This document shows, one piece after another, positions 33,552-44,176 of a stretch of 64,000 nucleotides of DNA. Below the pieces are notes generated by a model. It saw only the letters and a program-made list of their open reading frames with translations. It was not told the origin of the DNA and ran no database searches. The number at the start of each line of letters is the position of its first letter. Within the stretch, counting starts at the first letter, position 1. The translations under genes were made by a program, and so were the position numbers. Where the stretch lies: contig CM046304.1 in assembly GCA_025267735.1 (NCBI GenBank), positions 6,200,001 through 6,264,000 of the forward strand, in the 5' to 3' direction. This stretch comes from Mactra quadrangularis. Taxonomy: Eukaryota; Mollusca; Bivalvia; Venerida; Mactridae.

Positions 33552-34823
33552 TCATATTATAGCAAACTTTAACATAACGTGTATCTGGCATACGTAAATG
33601 CGGAGCCAATATTTAATACAGCGCCTACTAGATGATATATACATAGGTAATCTGCCAAGGTCACCTAATACAGCGTCATTGCATGCATGTCTATGCACTT
33701 GTAGGAAACGTTTACCAGCAATTAATTGAATATTTTCAACAGCGTTGATGTTCAATAGCCCCCATATTTCGGAACCATATAATAATATTGAGCTAATTTT
33801 AGAATCAAACACCTTGAAGAAGGTTTTATAAGGTATGCAAGATAAATTAGAAAAATGGCACAATAAATGAGTGAGAGCCTTTTTAGCTTTAATTGAAGAA
33901 GCTTCAGCCATTTTGTATAGTGACATCCTGTTTGTAAACAGTAAACCAACATAGGTGAACTTACTAAGAACCTCAATAGGATTATTCTTGTAGAAAAATT
34001 TCTCATTATTTCGTATACGTCCACCTCTTTTAAACACAACGATTTTAGTCTTTTTAGTATTAACTGATAGTTTGTATGAATCACAAAATGTACTTAAGAT
34101 ATTCAACTGTTTCTGTAACCCTCCAACGGTATCAGCTATAAGTATGATATCGTCGGCAAACATAAGAAGAAAAATTTCAAAGGTATCGGAAAACAGTTGA
34201 ATACCTCGAACATTATAATTACAAAGCATACAATAAAATTCATTGATAAAAAGTGAAAATAATATTGGGCTTAAACTGCAGCCTTGACGAAGACCAATCG
34301 GACAAGAAAAGGAATTAGTATTTCCAAATTTAGTTTTTACACGCCCCTTAACCTGATTATAAATTGATTTTATTGCTGAGTACAGGTTACCTTTGATTCC
34401 ATCTTTTCTTAAAATGTTAAACAATACATTGTGATTCACCGAATCAAAAGCTTTTTGAAAATCAACAAAAGCTACATACAGTGTCTTATTTTTCATGCTC
34501 AAATATTTAGATACAATAGAGTATAAAATATAAGCATTATCAACAGTTAAATAGTCTTGTCTGAAGCCAGATTGACACTCTGTTATAATACTATATACAT
34601 CAACATAAAATGTTAACCTTTAAGTAAAGATAGAAATGAATACTTTGCTAATGACATCTAACAAGCATATACCTCTATAATTATTCGGTAGATCAGGATT
34701 AGACTTTTTATGGAGTGGTACTATCAAACATTCACTCCAACAACAAGGAAATTCACCGCAATAAAATAGACGATTGAATAATTTACATAAAATTGGAACT
34801 AAGGGTACTAACCCATATATCAA
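33552..34823 (-). pseudogene. LINE reverse transcriptase domain
   Basis: The reverse transcriptase would copy the element's RNA at a nicked target. It is readable in one frame with a single TAA near 34620. In order: VPLHKKSNPDLPNNYRGICL (RT block 1), ECQSGFRQDYLT, YVAFVDFQKAFDSVNH (block with the first catalytic Asp), GLRQGCSLSPILFSLFIN, and MFADDIILIA with the FADD catalytic pair. All expected catalytic residues are present despite the stop. Part of the LINE at 32645-36565. Confidence 0.88.
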
Positions 34824-35086
34824 ATGAAGTGGTGAAATTTGACCACCAGTAGACTTATTTTTGTTAATAGCATTTATAGCATCTACAACCTCTTGTTCTG
34901 AAATCGGTGAGTTAAATACTATCTCTTCAATTTCATCAAAATCAAACGAATCAACATTTTCGGAGACATCTTTTATGTTATTTTCAACATACTGTTGATT
35001 TGATTGGAAGACACTACTAAAATGATCAAACCACTGATCGATTGATATATTAGGTATCTTCTTATAGTTTTTGCCAAATAGATTTT

Positions 35087-36439
35087 TTAATTCTTGCCAG
35101 AAATGCTTAGAATTGTTGACAAGCGATTCAAGCTTATCAGTACGCTGCTTATCAAAGTGATAGCGTTTGTTTCGACATAATTTTTGTATGAACGTTTAAG
35201 ATCAAGGTAATTATCTAAGTTATTGTCAGATCTGTTCCGTCGAAACAGACTCAATGCAACTCTAGATGCTTTTTTTGCAGTTCTACAATCATTGTCGAAC
35301 CAACTTTTGTTATTACGATTTTGACGATTAGAACGATGTACAGACTTAAAATTTTCAGAACTAGACAATATAGTATCTTCCAATTTATCAACGATAAGAT
35401 CAACATTACAGGAATGATCATCTATCATTTCAAAGATAGTACCCATATCGCCATCTAACAATGCTTCAGACAATTTATTAACATAATCGGTGCAATTTTC
35501 ATCATTAATATTATAAAATACAGAGGATGAGTGATTTGAATCAAAATCAGATGTGTTTAGGTTATTAGATTCTTTTGAAGAGGCAACATTCAAGCATAGC
35601 TTTAATGGCAAATGGGTACTCTCAGTCCATGACAAAACATTACAATTAACAATAAAGTCGAAAATACATCTGCTAGAAATAAAATAGTCGATAACACTAC
35701 AACCATTTTTGTTTACAAAAGTAAAATCACCAGTTCCAAAACGACCGTTTAAAATGTAACATTCAAAAGTTTTACAAAATAATAAAAGTTCACGGCCATT
35801 TTTATTAACAACATTGTCAGCAGAGCTACGGCGTATACCAGGATCAGTATCTAGTAAGTCATGGAACTCTTGTAGTTCTGGAGTATGTTGATCTGAAGTG
35901 AGAAAGTCATTGTTAACACCAGTGCGTGCATTGAAATCACCACATAGCAATACATTAAATTCTGTGAAGTTAATACGCGTTAAGATCTTTGTTAAGCTCT
36001 CAATGCCGCGCAAAGGCTTTTCATGATAGAATGGTGAATCATTTGGAGGAAAATATAGAGAAACAAGAAGCACATCTTTATCACTGTTAAACAAAGATTT
36101 ATCTATTTGTAAAATAACACCATATGAAAAATCTTCGCATAAACGTTTTACATAATCACGCAGAGATTTTCTAACAAGAACAAGAACTCCACCTAGTGAT
36201 CTTCCGCCACATTTTGATGATTCAGCATTACAACAATGAATATCATGGCCCACGAATATATCCGATAAATAATCACTATTGACATCCCACGTTTCTTGGA
36301 GACAAATTAACTCAAATTCACACAATGAATCAATCCGATCTTTTGGCGATAATTTAGATTTTAAGCCTTCAATGTCCCAGCTTAAACATGATATAAAAGA
36401 TGTGTCTCTTGAATGTGATGGACTTTGACCAGCATCCTA
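35087..36439 (-). pseudogene. LINE APE-type endonuclease
   Basis: AP-endonuclease-like domain that nicks the target. Visible motifs are LSWDIEGLKSK near the start, ELICLQETW, VLLCGDFNART, SVIDYFIS and ESTHLPLKL (the usual SDHxP is changed to STHLP). The frame is open from the TAG at 36437 to 35087; the last ~25 codons follow a frameshift near 35165 and are out of the true frame. Upstream of the TAG the same frame continues to a Met near 36562. Confidence 0.85.
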
Positions 36440-36565
36440 TTGATTAAATGATAATGCGGAACGATCAGCTCGTAGATTACTGTTGTCGGCCGAACGATTA
36501 CTGGACGATTTTTGATGAGAAATTTTAATTGGTTTCTTGGTTACGAAGTCAAGTTTAATATGCAT

Positions 36566-37247
36566 AACCTATAGTTCCACGGACCATGTGCTGTGAATTA
36601 TGCATAGCAAACTTAATTTTGCTAGAAGTATTTTACTGAATCCCATTTGTAGCACAAGTCATGCCTGTTGTCTGATATTGACTATTATTTGATTTTCAAG
36701 TTGTTGAACTTCTGGATGCCAGACAACCTTTTTTCATTAAAGGCATACAAAAACTATGTACATTACTGAAATAAGAACACTAAAATAGTGTGAATTCTAA
36801 GTATAAAATACCGAAGTGGAACTTTCATGTTTATAAAATACCTGATTTACAGATAAAATGCCGAAGTAATACTTCTGTCATTTATAATATGCCGAACTTA
36901 CATTTACTGCACAGTGAAAAGATTTAGCCATTTAATGATAACTTTAAAAGAAATCAACGACAATTAGAAACAGTTGTATGTATATTACACTTTTATACAA
37001 GTTTTAGTTTTAGAGAAAAAAAGTTTTTTTCTTCTACTGAAAAGTTGCCATTTCGCAGCTTCGGGTTTTTATAGTGAGACCATCGCCATGTTTCAAGAAT
37101 TAACTATTTTTGCCATGATATTGTCTATACTACCTGGACACCAAGATCACAGCTAAGTACACAGTCAGCTGAAATAATAGTTTCCCCTCCCGCTATTTTC
37201 AGCATAACAGAATTTCAGAATAACATACAAGAACATTTAAAAACTGT
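36566..37247. repeat. Stretch with repeated TATAAAATRCCGAAG words
   Basis: TATAAAATACC, TATAAAATACC, TAAAATGCC and TATAATATGCC recur at about 36798-36900, three of them followed by GAAGT or GAACT. CTTCGGGTTTTTATAGTGAG at 37060-37078 is the inverted form of a block at 24401. It lies between the LINE and the fucosyltransferase 3' end. No gene seen. Confidence 0.4.
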
Positions 37248-38261
37248 TTATCTGCATGAATGTGACAGTTGAAACACTTGTAACACGTCTGGAATTATCT
37301 TGTAGTACTTTTCTTGGTGATTAAGACGGTAACAAATGTCACAAAGTGCATTCTGATAAGATTCACGAAAAGTGATAGAATAATATTGACTTTTAGCTGC
37401 TAAACGATTAGCATAGTCGTGCTTATCATATCGAACTTTATTTAGGAAATCTCCAAGTTCTCTTGCACCTTTGAATTGATCCGAGTCAATCACCGAACCT
37501 TTAGGAAGAAAAGCACCAGCCTCATTCTTTAGACCACTTCTTGTTACAAAAAGAGTGTCATACATAAAGTTTTCATATAATTTCTCTGTAAAGTACTGAT
37601 GGCACAAAGCATTTTCAAAGGCAAGATAAAATGCGTACGTGTGGTTAAGAATATCAAAACAATTGTCATGAAAAAGCCATCTACCACAATCCCATGGCGT
37701 CCCACACTTGCCCAGTATTGTAACGTCGGTATACTTCTGTAATTCCTTCAAAAATTGTAGCCGCCTAGAAACCGTTTGACAATGTGACGTTATTATCAAT
37801 GCACCTTTTGTTTTGTTTGCTGCAATCCTGTCGTAATCTCTTGACACATATTTCTTGTGTTTTCTGATTTCTCCATAAGGAAGGTATATATCAGCTAACG
37901 ATTTGTCATACATCATTGTCCAATTGAAGGCGTCTCTTTGCTCATATAAACCAGACCTCTTTAACAATTGTCTATATACAGGGGGCGCTTCGTGTTCAGC
38001 AAATATCCAAATCTGTCCGTTTGGTCGTTGAAATCCTGTTTTATTCGGCATATAACGTCCTTGAAAGATGACAGCATCACTCCTTTTAGCCAGTTTCCTA
38101 TCAAATGTCAGTTTGCAATTGTTGTACTCACATGGAGTGAAATTTGCTGTCTTAGCATTTTTCCTCTTTTGTATAAAACTTAATAAACTGTACCAAAGTA
38201 CTAAATATTGTTTTGATTCGCCATCAGGGGACTCTGAATGAATATGTTTCTCGTCATCAAC
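37248..38261 (-). CDS. Alpha-1,3-fucosyltransferase-like (GT10), catalytic exon
   Basis: It is predicted to move fucose from GDP-fucose to N-acetyllactosamine- or chitobiose-type acceptors in the Golgi lumen. This last coding exon encodes 337 residues and starts at a TATATTTCCAG|GTT acceptor (38262/38261). The sequence follows the GT10 order: YLVLWYS, CEYNNCKLTFDR, RSDAVIFQGRYMP, RPNGQIWIFAEHE, FNWTMMYDKSLADIYLPYG, KTKGALIITSHC, YAFYLAFENALC followed by YFTEKLYENF (donor-binding signature), GSVIDSDQF and RELGDFLNKV. Several N-glycosylation sequons (NFT, NKT, NWT, NHT) fit a lumenal domain. The exon lacks a membrane anchor; a phase-0 candidate is at 48196-48480. The fine specificity cannot be told. 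Confidence 0.92.
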   Translation of the reverse strand, partial: VDDEKHIHSESPDGESKQYLVLWYSLLSFIQKRKNAKTANFTPCEYNNCKLTFDRKLAKRSDAVIFQGRYMPNKTGFQRPNGQIWIFAEHEAPPVYRQLLKRSGLYEQRDAFNWTMMYDKSLADIYLPYGEIRKHKKYVSRDYDRIAANKTKGALIITSHCQTVSRRLQFLKELQKYTDVTILGKCGTPWDCGRWLFHDNCFDILNHTYAFYLAFENALCHQYFTEKLYENFMYDTLFVTRSGLKNEAGAFLPKGSVIDSDQFKGARELGDFLNKVRYDKHDYANRLAAKSQYYSITFRESYQNALCDICYRLNHQEKYYKIIPDVLQVFQLSHSCR

Positions 38262-38939
38262 CTGGAAATATATACAAATATACACATATCAAATTAATAG
38301 AATGAAAAACACATAGTTTTTACAGCAAATATTTCTTTTTTATTTCGTCATCATATTCTTGTTTATGTTTGGCCAACCGAAAATTAATCTGATATTTGAA
38401 ACAGAATTTGACAATATTGGCGTATATCTTATTTCGAGACACCTGAGATAGGACTTCTAATTGTCATGGTATAAAATTATTCGATTGGTGTAAAATCGTT
38501 TTGCCTTCGTATAGTGAATACATGCAATCGTTTTGGTAACACACACAATTTTACGTTTATGTCACCAATGGTACATCTGTCATAGATTGTATACTTTGTA
38601 ATGAACGTCATTTTTCTAATATCATTTTTCTATTGTTTTTTTATTAGAATTTTTGGAGATTTTCGCCAGAAAGGCTTAAGTGATACCACTGCTCGAAATC
38701 TATCGACGTTTCATGGCCTGACCAGTTTAACCGCGTAGCGATACTACGACTCTTTGAGGGTCGACTACCTTATCGTATAGAATTTCTCCATGACTTCATT
38801 CATCAGAAATTGTTTTTATCACACTGTCATTAAGCATGTCATATTATATATATATACTCATTTCCTTATATCTTATTCGTTCAAATATATTGTCACTATG
38901 TATATATATATATTTTTTTTTTCTTTGTGCTGCCTGTTT
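38262..38939. other. Start of the fucosyltransferase intron; nothing specific
   Basis: Non-coding intronic sequence; its 3' part may belong to the LINE end that follows. Confidence 0.35.
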
Positions 38940-39088
38940 ATACTTTCATAATTTGCTATATAATGTCGGTGACTTATAGACCCATTGGGTCGGATGCATG
39001 TACATTGTATTATTCTATTATTTTATTATATTTAGTAAATTGCACATGTCACGTTAATAAATAAATACTTACTTACTTACTTACTTAT
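38940..39088 (+). mobile_element. LINE 3' end with stem-loop and (TTAC)n tail
   Basis: GACCC-ATT-GGGTC at 38979-38991, then TGCACATGTCACGTTAATAA and a (CTTA)n run at 39066-39088. Apart from stem changes it matches the LINE 3' end at 7256-7370. It lies in the fucosyltransferase intron in the opposite orientation to the gene. Confidence 0.65.
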
Positions 39089-40559
39089 TATTTTGCAACT
39101 CGTTAATCATCGCGTACGCTTAGATATGAAGCTGACATATATATCTATATCTCCGAGTATCAACCGTCAAATGTACGCCATTTTTAATTCGACAAAATAT
39201 CAACTGAATGCTGTTTCGATGTCGAATCACCATACAGCTATGTATGCAGTATTGTAAAAATACGTCAAAATCGGAAGTTAAAAAATACCTCCTATGTATT
39301 ATGCATGCACCATGCAGAGTATCATAATAAAGCAACTAACATATTGAATAAATTGAGTTGTTAAACTTAATTCACAGTTTTCAATTACTAAATCTAGTTC
39401 CGCATAAATTTTGTGTTAAAGCAATATAAACTTTCATTGGTCAGTCCTCATATACGAGTAATTGTCTTATCACTAATATAACACCCTGTCAATTTCTACG
39501 CGATAAAAAGTAGTTCCGTCAATCATCTGATATTTATCGTTTACATTGTGTACTACAAATTATAGACCAAATTAAACTTACTCCATAAAACTTTTGTCCA
39601 TCCATACTTTAAACGAAGTTAAACTATCTCAATACAGTTACATCACCAAACTCCATGGAGCAATTAAGAATTCATTCATAAAATAAGTGTACATGACGAT
39701 ATATGCAGTCACGTGAAAACCATAATACACTGGAATTGAATAATCTCATATCACATGAGTATACATGATATTTCTGTAGACCAGATGACAGGTCATTAGA
39801 GAAATCCACGCAGAGGACAATTCTACGACATCCGTGATTGCGATGGGTAGTGAATTTATACTGAAGTATAGTTCTGTTACATTAATCTGTCACAACTTGA
39901 ACAATTACACGGTCACTGAATGTGTTATTATTTAACCTCATTTTAACCATTGAGCCACCAATTCGCATTAATTATTGATAGTCTATCTATATATGCGACG
40001 ATTTTGAATATCGGGGAAATAACAAGTTCGAAAGGGGTTAAAAATAACAGATCCAGTGACCGTGTAATAATTTAAGTTGTGACAGGTAAATGTAATAGAA
40101 CTATACAATTTATTAGTTTTTATTGGATAACAAATCTTTTGATACATAAACAGATATTTTAAATAAACATTAGCTCGTGATAAACTATTTGCAACAGTTT
40201 TGATGATTCCATATCGTTCTATAATAGGTAAAAACGTTAACAATCACTTCCAAATTACGAACTAGTTTGTTTTGTTGACATCCATAGCTTGTCTTGTAAA
40301 TTCAATTTTGAGAAAACAAATCACATTCATATTATTGTATGAAGACTTTTAGGTATATAATAAATTATTTATTCTATAATATCAATAATTTATCAGAATG
40401 TTGAATGCAACTATGTGTAAACTTGACGTTTATTGATGTGTGCATTCGCCGACATACTGTACGACTTCCATAAATGATTGTGTACGACTAGTAACGATTT
40501 CATGTAAAAGTCTTGTACGACTTCGTATGATTTAATTATGTAATTTAATATGAGGATGT
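39089..40559. other. Intronic stretch, nothing recognised
   Basis: No exon with GT10 similarity and no repeat boundary. ATGACAGGT and inverted TGTCACAACTTGAAC / TTAAGTTGTGACAGG words at about 39889-40086 suggest a small inverted repeat. Confidence 0.3.
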
Positions 40560-40865
40560 TATTTAGAGGTTAAAATATTAGTTGCTACTCGCCATTATGC
40601 GATAATCACCCGATGAAGTCAATAATTGCCTGAGGGCCTTTGGCCCAAATGCCATTATGGACTCGATGGTTATTATCGTATACGATTAGCGTGCGCGCAT
40701 TCAGCGCCTATTATGCATAATGGGCGAGTTGAAGGCGGCCGAAATCGCATAAATGGGAAAAAGTCGCGTAATGGCCTTGTTGACATGTCATATTTGTAAC
40801 TATATATAGTAACAAACGTATTAATGCGTTTTTATTTGTTTGGGTCGGCAGACCAAACAAATAAT
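40560..40865. repeat. Palindrome-rich intronic block
   Basis: Holds GAGGGCCTTTGGCCCA, a GCGC-ATTCA-GCGC loop, paired CATTATGC words, and a longer hairpin at 40828-40863 (ATTTGTTTGG / CCAAACAAAT with an inner GTC/GAC pair). No coding region. Probably mobile DNA, boundaries unclear. Confidence 0.4.
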
Positions 40866-41229
40866 GGTAGCGAAATTTCAGACCCGAATGCTGTTAATTG
40901 CAAATGCCCAAAGTAGTCCGCTTTTTTGTAGCGGTTACTTCCCTTTACATGGACATGAACGGAACAACCCACAGAGAAGAAAAAAGCAGGTTTGTGCCGT
41001 ATTAACGCCTGTTCTCGAACCTCTCCTTATCTCGATCCTTTCATAAAAAAGTTGTTTAATTTGCAACGATATTGAGTATGACGTCATTAACTCGTGTGTA
41101 CAAATGTTTTGTAAGCAACAGACGCTACTACAGCTGTTAAACGAGAACAATGAGCAAGAAACAGAAAATTAGAATGAATATTTTGTTATTGTGATCACCT
41201 TTCTGATATTCCGAGACCCAAACGAATTC

Positions 41230-41250
41230 AGCGCCTTCTGTGCTTTGATT
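41230..41250 (+). repeat. Dispersed hairpin motif AGYGC-N5-GYRCT-TTGATT
   Basis: AGCGC-CTTCT-GTGCT followed by TTGATT (one G-T pair in the stem). The preceding CCAAACGAATTC also resembles the 6530-6545 copy. Confidence 0.5.
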
Positions 41251-41952
41251 AAATCTTTAGCCATGAACCACTATTTTAAGCGATCTTTAAAAGCTTATAT
41301 CTCAAATCTAAAGTTAGTTAGACACATGCAACCAGTTTTAAAATTTTCTGCAGTCTTTTCTGTCCATGATATGAAATATTGAAGATATTTTACCGTTTCT
41401 ATTTTTTTATAAGAATCTGTATAAGATTACTATACTGAAACTGCAAGAGAATTTATAGCGAAGAAAATACGTCAACATGGTAAATTACAGATAATACTCT
41501 TTTATTAAAATTTATCATCTAAATTTGAACTGAATATAGAAATATGAATGTAGAACTCTGGATTATCATATAAAAACCTTCTCTTTACTATTTTTTGCTG
41601 GTTTGAGGGAAATATTAGAAACTTACAACTTAACACGTTTTTCGTAAAACATTCTGACTAGTTAGGAATAACAGAGTCAAACACTTTTTGTATTAGAGAC
41701 TCTTGGTTGACTATCACAGTTTTGACTCATAAACACATTTAAAAGTCCATTCTGACCAGCCAGAGAAATATCAGAGGAAGTTAAGTAGGCTTGTAAAACC
41801 TTATCCTGTCGTGTTTTCTGCAATAGTTTTGCATACACACTTTGACACCAGACTTAGTAATGTTGGCATATTTTTAGCCTTAGCTTTCAAATAATGCTGA
41901 TAATTAAATCATTTACTTCTTAAAGACAGAAATGAACGATATTGTCTTCATA
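41251..41952. other. Intronic stretch, nothing recognised
   Basis: AT-rich, no exon or repeat boundary seen. Confidence 0.3.
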
Positions 41953-41960
41953 TGCCTCAC

Positions 41961-42241
41961 ATGGGCGGATCCAGCGGGGGGGGGGGGGGGTCAGGGGGTC
42001 TCCACCCCCCTAGAATTTAGAAAATGTACATGTCCATTAGTGTATTTCTTGCTTGAAAGTAATTTTAAGTAATATGAAGCAAATTTTCTCGGTGCTAAAC
42101 GTATGTAAATTGGTTATGTAGTTTTTATTATCAATATGTTGCTTTTTTTCTGTAAATTGTGTATAATGTGGTTGCGGTTTGAGGTTTGGACCCCCCGTAG
42201 AAAAGTTCGGACCCCCTAGAAAAAAATCCTGGACCCGCCCC
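41961..42241. mobile_element. hAT-like MITE with poly-G and 8-bp target duplication
   Basis: The ends GGGCGGATCCAG and its inverted CTGGACCCGCCC bound a 281-bp non-coding element. TGCCTCAC lies on both sides (41953-41960 and 42242-42249), an 8-bp duplication typical of hAT. A run of about 15 G lies just inside the left end, with CCCCCC blocks near the right. Confidence 0.8.
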
Positions 42242-42354
42242 TGCCTCACTATATTCTACCGCATTCCAAATTGCTGAATTTAGCGATGTGTTGTGCGTCA
42301 TAGTATTCGTACCGGTATATGAGGTGATATCTTCTAGAATCTAGCGGTTGTGAT

Positions 42355-43813
42355 TAGTGATGTTCCGATTATCGCCGACGTCGCCGAAATCGGTTAGAAA
42401 AATTTGAGCGACGATTAATCGATTACGATTTCTCTGGACGGCGACGTCGCGAAAAACTAGCCCGTACCCAAGGGAGATAATTTATTTTCGTGTGCGCGCT
42501 ATAATGGCGGATTCGGCAGAAAATGTGTTCAAGAACAATTTTTCTTCGACTTAACCCACGTGCCCGACGCCCAAGACGAGTGAAATCGTCGATGGGCGAG
42601 CGAAAACCACAGTCAGTAGCCCGATCGGGCGAGTCCTGTTTTCGTATCCGAATCATGTTTGTATCCGAAAAAGATGTACTCGAACGCACTTTTACGTTAA
42701 CTTGTATAACTTTTATCTGAGAGTTTTGCGTAATCACTCTTTTACACATTTATGTTTTCGTTTTGCAATCAAATTAAAGGTGATTGTTGACAAACAAACT
42801 TTCTTTGTCTTACCGCTTCTAAATGACAAAGCTTAATCTTTGGTCAAGGTCATTGCATTAACGAATTTCTCACGGACCGCGTTTTTACCATTTTAACAAA
42901 AACTAGCTGCCATAAGAGAATGAAAGCTGTTCATTTCATGATGATTTCTTAATAATGATGTTATGGTTGAGAACATACAACAGTAATTTGAAGTATTAAA
43001 AACGTCATAGTAAATGTAAAACATTCGTCCCCAATAATTTTCGTACACGGCACGTTATGGATTTTTTTCAAATATTTTTTTTTCATTGTGGGAAAATAGG
43101 CCTATTTAAACGAATTTATAAACATTGTTTAGTAAAAATATGTTATTTGTTTAAATTGATCAGAACCTGAAATACTAGTATTCTCCTCATTTGTGAATTA
43201 TGTAATGCCCTATTAGTTGATTTCATTATATCATAAGTTGCTGATTACTTTGAACAGTGAACACAATTGCATAAAGCTATAGTAGATAATGTGACTAAAA
43301 TTTTGAATGACATTTCCCAGAAATATGAAAAAACAGATTAAATATATTGTTTGATGCCTTAGATGTACAAAAAAAATATACTAAGGACATTTCTCTTATC
43401 AAAATCGAGCTAGTGAGAATTGCTACCTGGTAGCCTAACCGGGCTAGTGCTGTAAAGCAACTAAAGCAAAGATTGCATGATGATATCCTTCTGGGACAAT
43501 CCATTGACACAAATAAACTTAAAGACATGTAAAATACAGTTTATTTTGTTAGTTTTTTCACTCAGATGAGTGAACTGGTGCCATAATGTTTACATAAAGC
43601 TAAGAAGCAAGGCAATTAAATATTAAATAATGATAGACAATATCAAATCATTGAAGTAGATGTATATTTTGCATGGTTATGTAAGACAATGACCAGAATT
43701 TAGCTATATAGATTTTGGCATCCAACCGATTATAATCGGAAAGTCAGTCGGTTGCGCCCAACCGATTTCTCCGATTAATCGATTGTGGATTTTCCAACCG
43801 ATTGCCATCACTA
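42355..43813. mobile_element. Non-autonomous hAT element with 8-bp target duplication
   Basis: It starts TAGTGATG and ends CATCACTA. GTTGTGAT flanks it on both sides (42347-42354 and 43814-43821), an 8-bp duplication as in hAT. CCGATTATCG / CGATTAATCG words crowd both ends. A short frame from about 42504 (ATGGCGGATTCGGC) stops after some 16 codons, and I find no transposase. It sits in the fucosyltransferase intron. Confidence 0.82.
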
Positions 43814-43821
43814 GTTGTGAT

Positions 43822-44176
43822 GGCAAATTTAAATCGCAAATACAAAATAAAACAGTGCATTTTACTCCTGCACACACAGAATTAACTCAATAGTTATGAT
43901 CCTATACGACGTAACATTGTTTTGTCGATAAACCATTACTTTTACATTAACGACCTCGACGATCACGCTGTCTAGCTTCTGGTATCGCCATTTTCGGAAA
44001 ATGTGTTACGCTATGACGTCATGGAAAAACCGGGTCGCGTGGTGAAAATTACTAAAAATAGCTATTACGAAATTTGACGACGACAGCTTTTCGGGTAAAA
44101 CCGGATTATACCGAGCGTCGAAGTTTACCGAAGTTAGTTACAGTTCCAGAACCTTAAAATAATGTTATTAGCATTA
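43822..44176. other. Intronic stretch, nothing recognised
   Basis: No coding or repeat signal. Confidence 0.3.

Larger units (their letters stand above)
32645..36565 (-). mobile_element. Near-full-length decayed LINE (endonuclease, RT, C-terminal knuckle)
   Basis: This is a non-LTR retrotransposon of about 3.9 kb on the minus strand. The order is APE-type endonuclease, linker, reverse transcriptase, C-terminal zinc-knuckle-like segment, then a 3'UTR with a GGCC-GGA-GGCC stem-loop (32690-32700 on the window) and AATAAATGTTTATCG near the end. Breaks are a TAG at 36437-36439, a frameshift near 35165, a TAA at about 34620 and a frameshift near 33545, so it cannot make a functional polyprotein. 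It resembles jockey/CR1/L2-type elements in layout; the clade needs a phylogeny. Confidence 0.88.

Noticed and set aside
42423..42749. 108-codon minus-strand open frame rich in Arg
   Set aside because: It lies in the GC-richer end of the hAT element, has no family motif and is best explained as a shadow.
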